In this document: positions 6,588-11,225 of the stretch, one piece after another
How positions within the stretch are numbered: the stretch's first letter is position 1
Layout: each line of letters starts with the position of its first letter
Assembly (NCBI GenBank): GCA_018065295.1
Contig: JAGHTQ010000113.1
Span: forward strand, 1-11,225
Source of the DNA: Candidatus Colimonas fimequi
GTDB lineage: Bacteria > Bacillota > Clostridia > Peptostreptococcales > Anaerovoracaceae
Direction of reading: 5' to 3'
Length of the DNA stretch: 11,225 bases
Position numbers and translations under genes: made by a program
Notes under the pieces: generated by a model
The model's database searches: none
What the model saw: the letters and a program-made list of their open reading frames with translations, nothing else
Told to the model about the DNA's origin: nothing

Positions 6588-7888
6588 TATTTCTTGTCTG
6601 AAATGTACTTAGCCATGATAGTTCCACCATCGTACTTGTCACTATCATATGTTACGTATAATGTTTCACCTACTACAAGACCTTCATCAACCAGATGAAC
6701 TTCTGCATTAGATGGATCTACGCTTACAACACCGTCGCTAGTCTTAAGCTTGATTCCTGCCATAGTTGAACCTTCTTCTACTGTACCATTAATTGTAATC
6801 TCCTTAACTTCAGGTTCAGTTGGTTCTGTTGGTTCTTCAGTTGGCGCCACTGTCTCAGTTTCAGTTGGTGCTAAAGTCTCTGTCTCAGTCTCAGTTGGTT
6901 TTTCAGTTTCTGTCTGAGTCTGAGTTTCAGTCTCTGTTTCAGTTGGTGTTACGGTTTCTGTCTGAGTCTCTGTTTGCGTTGGCTTAGTTGGATCAGTTGT
7001 TGGCTTAGTTGGCTCTGTTGTAGGCTTAGTTGGTTTAGTAGTTGGTTTTGTTGGCTTAGTTGGGTCTGGTTCTGGCTTGATTTCCTTCTTGCTGAGGAAC
7101 TTGCTGTTGATATAAGCATCCTTACCCTTGTACTCAACTCTGCTCCAGCCGTTGCTTGTGATACCTGTTCTCTTAACCTTGTCGCCCTTCTTCAGGTGAC
7201 CAAGAACCTTAGTAGTTGTAGCACAGCCTGCTCTAACCTTAACTGCACCCTTAACATATACAGTCTGACTTACAGCCTTAATAGTAATTGTGTCTTCTCT
7301 CTCATCCTTGTTGCCGTCAGCATCGATAATGCTGCGAACATCACAAGCACTTGTATCATCACCATTGATTTCACCAGTGTAGATGATTTCAATCTTGTGA
7401 CCCTTCTTAAGACCGTATGTGAAATGCTTAGTAGCATGAGAAATATCAAATGATAATTTCTTACCGCTGTGGTTCTCAACAACAATACTATTACCTGTCA
7501 TGTCGATGTCCTTCAGGATTGCATTCATTTCGTATTCCTTAGCAGCCTGAACGACAATACGAGTTACTGTGCAGTTAGTTGTGTCGACGCCATCAGCTTC
7601 GCCCTGATATGTTACTCTAACCACATCGTTCTTGTGGATACCGTCAGTATCCTGACCGTAAATAACTTCAGCAGTCTTAACGCTGTCTCCAGCGAACATC
7701 ATTTCACCATGATCTGTTTCTATTAATATAAACCCACCATCCAGGTTATAGTCGATTACTGTTCCAACCTGAACATATTCGCTTACCTGCTGTGGTTCTT
7801 CTGACTCTGTATTCTTATTCCCACATGATGAGAATACGAAAGTCATTGTAAGCACTAATAACAGTGCGATAAACTTCTTCTTTGTCAT
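6587..7888 (-). CDS. Cell-surface lipoprotein with SH3b domain, Thr/Pro/Glu stalk and three beta-rich modules
   Basis: This 433-residue protein begins with a lipoprotein signal: Lys-rich start, hydrophobic core (about 6-18) and FSSC with the lipid-bearing Cys22. Two related beta-rich modules follow (about 41-112 and 120-187), then an SH3b domain (about 207-267, with VKVRAG and WSRVEYKGKDAYI features), a 90-residue low-complexity stalk (271-360), and a third copy of the beta module (364-430). SH3b domains commonly bind peptidoglycan, so the protein probably sits on the outer membrane face and reaches into the wall. ATG 7886-7888 is chosen because GGGAGG lies 7 nt upstream and the signal peptide starts there; the open frame extends 19 codons further without a ribosome site. 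It is monocistronic and divergent from the ROK kinase. No enzymatic motif is visible, and the specific role is unknown. Confidence 0.88.
   Translation of the reverse strand: MTKKKFIALLLVLTMTFVFSSCGNKNTESEEPQQVSEYVQVGTVIDYNLDGGFILIETDHGEMMFAGDSVKTAEVIYGQDTDGIHKNDVVRVTYQGEADGVDTTNCTVTRIVVQAAKEYEMNAILKDIDMTGNSIVVENHSGKKLSFDISHATKHFTYGLKKGHKIEIIYTGEINGDDTSACDVRSIIDADGNKDEREDTITIKAVSQTVYVKGAVKVRAGCATTTKVLGHLKKGDKVKRTGITSNGWSRVEYKGKDAYINSKFLSKKEIKPEPDPTKPTKPTTKPTKPTTEPTKPTTDPTKPTQTETQTETVTPTETETETQTQTETEKPTETETETLAPTETETVAPTEEPTEPTEPEVKEITINGTVEEGSTMAGIKLKTSDGVVSVDPSNAEVHLVDEGLVVGETLYVTYDSDKYDGGTIMAKYISDKK
6809..7078 (-). repeat. Low-complexity coding repeat (KPT then TET stalk)
   Basis: Residues 271-360 of the lipoprotein are almost only Pro, Thr, Lys, Glu and Gln. 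The first third is basic (units such as TKPTKPTTKP), the rest acidic (TETETQTQTE, ending EEPTEPTEPE). The matching DNA is a degenerate short tandem repeat prone to length change. Such stalks span the wall in Gram-positive surface proteins and may be O-glycosylated. Confidence 0.85.
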
Positions 7889-7895
7889 AAATCTT

Positions 7896-7900
7896 CCTCC
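7896..7900 (-). promoter_or_regulatory. Ribosome binding site of the lipoprotein gene
   Basis: GGAGG on the minus strand, within GGGAGGAAG, lies 7 nt before ATG 7886-7888. It rejects the longer open frame that begins at 7945. Confidence 0.85.
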
Positions 7901-7928
7901 CTCAAGATAAATGCATCCGTATGATAAC

Positions 7929-7934
7929 ATTATA
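7929..7934 (-). promoter_or_regulatory. -10 box of the lipoprotein promoter
   Basis: A perfect TATAAT on the minus strand would start transcription near 7922, about 34 nt before the start codon. No good -35 is visible at 16-18 bp; that position falls in the A/T-rich arm of the palindrome at 7951-7975, which may mean activator dependence. Confidence 0.5.
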
Positions 7935-7950
7935 CATGCAGGCAAAAAAA

Positions 7951-7975
7951 GAAAAAGTTACCCCGTGACTTTTTC
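7951..7975. promoter_or_regulatory. Palindrome between divergent promoters (operator or terminator)
   Basis: GAAAAAGTTAC and GTGACTTTTTC form an 11-bp inverted repeat with one imperfect position around a CCC centre. Seven As precede it (7944-7950), so on the minus strand it reads like a hairpin with a T-tail. It lies between the -10 boxes of the lipoprotein and kinase genes and covers the likely -35 zones of both, so an operator is as plausible as a terminator stopping minus-strand antisense transcription from the kinase side. Confidence 0.5.
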
Positions 7976-8001
7976 AACAATTCTTAATCTTCTTTTATAA
8001 T
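7973..8001 (+). promoter_or_regulatory. Candidate ROK kinase promoter
   Basis: A perfect TATAAT at 7996-8001 has only a poor -35 (TTCAAC, 7973-7978) at 17 bp. A second possible -10, TATACT, is at 8011-8016. Either would give a leader of roughly 55-70 nt before the ATG at 8078. Confidence 0.4.
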
Positions 8002-8067
8002 TGCTTTATTTATACTGCATCATTTGCCCGTCTATGTTATTATTAGCCAAAGGTATAACTACGTACG

Positions 8068-8074
8068 GGAGGAG
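8068..8074 (+). promoter_or_regulatory. Ribosome binding site of the ROK kinase
   Basis: GGAGGAG sits just before ATG 8078-8080 (5 nt from its GGAGG core) and decides the start against the upstream in-frame TTG at 8024. Confidence 0.85.
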
Positions 8075-8077
8075 ATT

Positions 8078-9022
8078 ATGAAACCTTACGCATTCGGAAT
8101 AGATATCGGTGGCACAACCGTTAAAATCGGCCTTTTCACAACTTATGGTGAGCTGGTTAAAAAATGGGAAATCAAAACAAGAACAGCAAATGGCGGAGAA
8201 GCAATTCTTCCTGACATTGCTGATTCAATTAGACAAAATCTCAGTGAACACAACATTTCAATTCACTTTATTCAGGGTATTGGAATTGGAGTTCCTGGTC
8301 CTGTTGATAATGACAACAACGTTCTTAAATGCGTTAACCTTGGCTGGGGCATATTCAATATCAAAGAGAAGATGAATGAGTTAATTCCAGAAATCGAGAA
8401 TGTTTGCGCAGGTAACGACGCTAATGTAGCTGCACTGGGCGAGCTTTGGAAGGGCGGCGCTAAGGACCATAATAGCACAGTAATGATTACCCTTGGCACT
8501 GGAGTAGGCGGCGGCGTTATTAACAAGGGCAAGATTATCGCTGGAATAAACGGCGGCGGCGGTGAAATCGGTCATATGACTGTTAACCCTGATGAAACTG
8601 CAGTTTGCGGATGTGGTAAACGAGGATGTCTGGAGCAGTATGCATCTGCTACAGGTCTTGTTCGCCTTGGCAAGTTAATGCTGGAAGAAATGGGCGAACC
8701 TTCCCCACTTCGTGATATGAAGGAATTCGAAGCTAGAGATATTTGCGATTTAGCAAGAGACGGGGATCCAGTAGCACTGGCGGCTCTGGATAAGTGTTGT
8801 GAATACCTGGGACGCGCAATGAGCCTTATCGCATGCGTTACAGATCCTGAGGTTTTCGTTCTTGGAGGTGGCATGAGCCGCGCTGGGGAAATTCTCACTG
8901 ATAACGTGCTTAAGTACTACAGGAAATACGCATTCCACGTATCAGTTGATACGCCTGTTGCTATCGCAACACTTGGAAACGATGCAGGTATGTATGGCTG
9001 CGCGAAGATGATATTAGAATAA
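8078..9022 (+). CDS. ROK-family glucokinase
   Basis: This 314-residue cytoplasmic sugar kinase most likely phosphorylates glucose at C6 with ATP, feeding glycolysis. The N-terminal phosphate loop DIGGTTVKIG is at residues 9-18, the catalytic Asp114 in GNDAN (112-116), the second nucleotide loop LGTGVGGG at 139-146, and a nucleotide-binding LGGGMS at 262-267. The ROK zinc site is intact: His166 in GEIGHM plus Cys177, Cys179 and Cys184 in CGCGKRGC. There is no N-terminal helix-turn-helix, so it is an enzyme rather than a NagC/XylR-type repressor. Length is standard. ATG 8078 follows GGGAGGAG; an in-frame TTG at 8024 lacks a ribosome site. It is a single-gene unit ending at its own terminator. 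Glucose is the commonest substrate in this branch, but N-acetylmannosamine or fructose cannot be excluded. Confidence 0.92.
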   Translation: MKPYAFGIDIGGTTVKIGLFTTYGELVKKWEIKTRTANGGEAILPDIADSIRQNLSEHNISIHFIQGIGIGVPGPVDNDNNVLKCVNLGWGIFNIKEKMNELIPEIENVCAGNDANVAALGELWKGGAKDHNSTVMITLGTGVGGGVINKGKIIAGINGGGGEIGHMTVNPDETAVCGCGKRGCLEQYASATGLVRLGKLMLEEMGEPSPLRDMKEFEARDICDLARDGDPVALAALDKCCEYLGRAMSLIACVTDPEVFVLGGGMSRAGEILTDNVLKYYRKYAFHVSVDTPVAIATLGNDAGMYGCAKMILE

Positions 9023-9025
9023 AAC

Positions 9026-9051
9026 AAAAGGGCTGATTACTCAGCCCTTTT
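9026..9051. terminator. Bidirectional terminator between the kinase and the S51 peptidase gene
   Basis: A perfect 11-bp stem, AAAAGGGCTGA / TCAGCCCTTTT, closes a TTAC loop (9037-9040). T-runs follow on both strands. It ends the kinase transcript and the convergent HD-HD-peptidase operon. Confidence 0.92.
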
Positions 9052-9067
9052 TATTATCGTTTTTTGC

Positions 9068-9811
9068 TTATACATTCAATATCTCGCCGTCCCTATTGAT
9101 CACTGTCATCTGCCCGTCTTCGACCAGGATAGCGTGACCGAATATAATCGTTTCATCTTCGAATTCAACCACGTAGCTTCCATCTGGAAGAGCCAGGAAC
9201 TGTCTGCCGAAACTGTCAGGCAGCGCAATGTCATCATAAAGATGCAGTCCATCAAGATAGTTGTCACACACAATCTGATAGTGTGGCAAAACGTTCACGT
9301 CTGTCAGGCCTAAACCTGTGATGAATCTCTGGTAGTTAGGATCCACCGCTTCACCAGGCTCTTCTGGCTGAGCATAAACAACGTCCGCACAGTTCATTGT
9401 GCCGGCACTGATGCCGATAACGATACCTTCGAAGCCTTTTATATTCTCTCTCAGATTTAGTCCATGGAAGAAGTCATTCTCTGTTGGAACGTGACCGCCG
9501 CCAAGGATAATAACGTCATATGAATGGAGATTCTCCTTAGAATATATGCCCTCACCTTCGAATACGTGGCTATCCCAAAGCTCCATTTCACTGCATGAAA
9601 GTCCTGTCTTCAGAATTGCCTCGTAGAAATAATCGTACATTTCTTCGTTGGCCTCATCATCATCAGGCGATGCTGTGATCATGAGAACTCTAGCATCTTC
9701 CGGCCAGACTTCTCTTAGGTTATCTACAAATCCGTTTCTTGTATCCAGTCCATCGCAGGAATATGATCCGTCAAGATCTCCTGTTGGGCTGCTTGTCAAA
9801 AATAAAATCAT
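9068..9811 (-). CDS. Peptidase S51 / type 1 glutamine-amidotransferase-like protein
   Basis: This 247-residue cytoplasmic protein has the class I glutamine-amidotransferase fold used by S51 serine peptidases (dipeptidase E and cyanophycinase relatives). Seen are ILGGGHVP at 102-109, the nucleophile elbow GISAGTMN at 133-140 with Ser135 where amidotransferases carry Cys, and LPHYQ with His177. The third residue cannot be fixed; an acid in QPEEPGE (148-154) is the likeliest. Dipeptidase E cleaves Asp-X dipeptides, but this is a different subfamily, so specificity is open. ATG 9809-9811 is one nucleotide after the stop of the upstream HD-like gene (TAA-A-ATG), with AGGGAAAT as ribosome site inside that gene's last codons, so translation is coupled. 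A TTG nine codons upstream is less likely. It is the last gene of the operon. Confidence 0.88.
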   Translation of the reverse strand: MILFLTSSPTGDLDGSYSCDGLDTRNGFVDNLREVWPEDARVLMITASPDDDEANEEMYDYFYEAILKTGLSCSEMELWDSHVFEGEGIYSKENLHSYDVIILGGGHVPTENDFFHGLNLRENIKGFEGIVIGISAGTMNCADVVYAQPEEPGEAVDPNYQRFITGLGLTDVNVLPHYQIVCDNYLDGLHLYDDIALPDSFGRQFLALPDGSYVVEFEDETIIFGHAILVEDGQMTVINRDGEILNV

Positions 9812-9812
9812 T

Positions 9813-10523
9813 TTATTTCCCTGCCTTAAACTTACCAATAATTCCGCGAATAGTCGCGTTCTCCTCGCGAAGGGCCAGAATATCTTCCATTAATTCTGTC
9901 TCGCGAGCTTCATAACGGCGAATCATAATCTCCGCCAGTTCAATTATGCTCTTCATCTTCTCCATGAGGACACTGATAGGAGCCAGAAGTTCGTGATAGT
10001 GTTCCTTGCCATAAATGCACATAGGATAATAACACGCCTTAGTCTCGTCAATATATCTATGAGCATTCCATGTTGAATACTGATGGAGGTTCTGAATCAA
10101 ATTAGCACGAATTCCAAGTGCCGCCAGAAGCGCCAGTTTATTTGACTGAACACGTTCATAGTACGCCTGCTGTTCTTCTTCTGTCTGAATACTATCAGCA
10201 GTAATTATTTCAAGGATTTCACAAACAGTATCACTGAATCCCAGTTCGCCTTCGATAATCTCCTCGATATTGCCTGCGAATGATTCTGCATATTCGTGAA
10301 GAAGGACTGCAGCAATTAATGCATCTTCCTCTTCATGAGTAATGTCAGCATGAAGATTAATAAGCATTTCGCTTACATCAAGGCATTCATCCCACTCCAT
10401 GATACGGTTAATGTCATTAGCATCTATCTCAACAACTTCAAGTGCCTTTGCCATCTCTTCGAAGCCATGAATTGCAGCGTAGTCATGAGTACGTATATAT
10501 ATTGGTCTGATATTCTCTTTCAT
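9813..10523 (-). CDS. Degenerate HD-domain protein, paralogue of the upstream RelA/SpoT-like hydrolase
   Basis: This 236-residue protein aligns along most of its length with the preceding gene: EEEDALIAAVLLHEYAES with EDEDILLAAALCHDMIED, SNKLALL with ENKLALL, YIDETK...YPMCIYGKEHYHEL with YLDETN...LPMCEYGFEHYPEL, and a shared C-terminal coiled coil (about 185-230). The catalytic residues are lost: the first metal His is Glu46, the HD pair is His76-Glu77, the following Glu-Asp is Glu80-Ser81, and the later Asp is Ile138. It is therefore probably not a hydrolase; a structural or regulatory partner of the active paralogue is the likely role. The frame is intact with a strong GGAGG site (10528-10532) touching the upstream stop codon, so it is a maintained gene, not a decayed one. 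It is 9 nt from the upstream gene and 1 nt from the peptidase. Confidence 0.75.
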   Translation of the reverse strand: MKENIRPIYIRTHDYAAIHGFEEMAKALEVVEIDANDINRIMEWDECLDVSEMLINLHADITHEEEDALIAAVLLHEYAESFAGNIEEIIEGELGFSDTVCEILEIITADSIQTEEEQQAYYERVQSNKLALLAALGIRANLIQNLHQYSTWNAHRYIDETKACYYPMCIYGKEHYHELLAPISVLMEKMKSIIELAEIMIRRYEARETELMEDILALREENATIRGIIGKFKAGK

Positions 10524-10532
10524 ATATGCCTC

Positions 10533-11225
10533 CTATCTACCCCACAGCTGATTCATTTCTTCAAAGAGTTTCTTGTTCTCAGCACGAAGTTCCTTAAGCT
10601 GCTTTCGCAGTTCGCTGTCTCTCTTCTCATAACTATCCATCATTACCTTAGCAGTCACTGTAAGGCATGAAATCTTATCCTTAAGAATTGCCAGTGCATT
10701 GCCAAGCTCAGGATAGTGCTCGAAACCGTACTCGCACATTGGCAGTACGAATCTATTAGTTTCATCTAAATAATCGTAGAATTTCTCAACTGACATATTG
10801 TACAGGTCTTCCACGTTATGACTTCTATCCGAAAGCTTAACAAGAAGGGCCAGCTTGTTTTCTTGAATCTGTCTGAAGTGTTCGAACTTCTCCTGTTCAT
10901 TAAGTCCTGAGCGCTTGGTTACAAGCAAAACAGTCTCGTACACTCTAGGATCAAGTCCGTACTCATCCACCAGTTCCTTGCCGCCATTTTCGAAATTCAG
11001 GTCTTCGATCATATCGTGGCAAAGAGCTGCTGCAAGAAGGATGTCCTCGTCTTCTTTGCTAATCGGAATGTTAATGTCCGCCAGCATTTTGCAAACTCGT
11101 AAACAGTGAATTACATATGGAAGTCTATATGTGGATCCGTGCTTGGTAATTGTCGCCCTGCGGTATGTACCGTCATGAAGGCCGCGTGCCAGCGGCAGCG
11201 CGATACACGTATTCCAAAGTCTATT
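10533..11225 (-). CDS. RelA/SpoT-type HD-domain hydrolase (partial, 5' end beyond window)
   Basis: The frame stays open to the right edge, so at least 230 residues are present and the start is unseen; the ATG at 11085-11087 is internal, since conserved sequence runs upstream of it. Counting from the edge, the RelA/SpoT hydrolase residues all appear: an Arg/Gly-rich lead-in followed by PYVIHCLRV with His40, HD at 70-71, Glu74-Asp75 (CHDMIED, matching the hydrolase ED pair), and Asp133 and Asn137 in KLSDRSHN. A coiled coil fills about 195-228. There is no synthetase or TGS domain after the HD region, as in small stand-alone alarmone hydrolases (MESH1/SAH type). It should be a Mn-dependent phosphohydrolase, with (p)ppGpp a plausible but unproven substrate. 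It is the first visible gene of the operon with its degenerate paralogue and the S51 peptidase. Confidence 0.82.
   Translation of the reverse strand, partial: NRLWNTCIALPLARGLHDGTYRRATITKHGSTYRLPYVIHCLRVCKMLADINIPISKEDEDILLAAALCHDMIEDLNFENGGKELVDEYGLDPRVYETVLLVTKRSGLNEQEKFEHFRQIQENKLALLVKLSDRSHNVEDLYNMSVEKFYDYLDETNRFVLPMCEYGFEHYPELGNALAILKDKISCLTVTAKVMMDSYEKRDSELRKQLKELRAENKKLFEEMNQLWGR

Noticed and set aside
6809..7078. Short tandem DNA repeats suggesting a CRISPR or satellite array
   Set aside because: The repeats are irregular, have no spacers, and encode an in-frame Thr/Pro/Glu stalk.
7889..7945. Nineteen-codon extension of the lipoprotein
   Set aside because: It would place non-signal residues ahead of a textbook lipoprotein signal, covers the ribosome site and -10 box, and has no ribosome site of its own.
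8024..8077. Eighteen-codon extension of the ROK kinase from a TTG
   Set aside because: It has no ribosome site, while GGAGGAG precedes ATG 8078, where the conserved kinase fold begins.
9813..10523. Possible pseudogene of the HD hydrolase
   Set aside because: The frame is full length, has a strong ribosome site and a tight operon position, and keeps conserved blocks, so it is treated as a functional non-catalytic paralogue.
10533..11087. HD hydrolase starting at ATG 11085-11087
   Set aside because: The conserved His (11106-11108) and PYVIH segment lie upstream in the same open frame, so this ATG is internal and the gene runs off the window.

Overview
The window looks like chromosomal DNA of a Gram-positive, probably anaerobic Firmicute (Clostridia-like; the genus cannot be told from the sequence). 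The reasons are strong AGGAGG-type ribosome binding sites, U-tailed hairpin terminators, moderate base composition, a lipoprotein with a long Thr/Pro/Glu wall-type linker and SH3b domain, an RND/MMPL exporter with no periplasmic or outer-membrane partner genes, and a ROK sugar kinase of the CxCGxxGCxE type. I see no rRNA, tRNA, CRISPR array, insertion sequence or phage gene. The window is densely coding: no gene-free stretch exceeds about 190 bp.

Layout. (1) 2-1415, minus strand: a TetR-family regulator followed 4 bp later by an HSL-type alpha/beta hydrolase. (2) 1416-1582: an intergenic region rich in inverted repeats, with overlapping divergent promoter candidates. (3) 1583-4783, plus: a 1066-residue MMPL/RND transporter whose second extracytoplasmic loop carries about five tandem repeats of roughly 80 residues. 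(4) 4845-6452, minus: a HerA-like DUF853 ATPase. (5) 6587-7888, minus: a lipoprotein with three copies of a small beta-rich module, an SH3b domain and a low-complexity stalk. (6) 8078-9019 plus stop, plus strand: a ROK-family glucokinase, divergent from the lipoprotein gene across a palindrome. (7) 9068 to the right edge, minus: a three-gene operon of a RelA/SpoT-like HD hydrolase (5' end outside the window), a degenerate paralogue lacking the metal and catalytic residues, and an S51-type serine peptidase.

Working together. Block 1-3 reads as a self-contained export or detoxification unit: the TetR protein probably represses both itself with the hydrolase and the transporter from shared operators. 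The right-hand operon is tightly coupled (9 nt, then 1 nt between genes) and suggests an enzyme/pseudoenzyme pair acting on an alarmone-like nucleotide alongside a small peptidase. The three middle genes look like independent transcription units, each with its own terminator or promoter signals.

The most interesting items are the HD hydrolase/pseudo-hydrolase/peptidase operon and the repeat array in the MMPL loop; neither is proven to be a new system.
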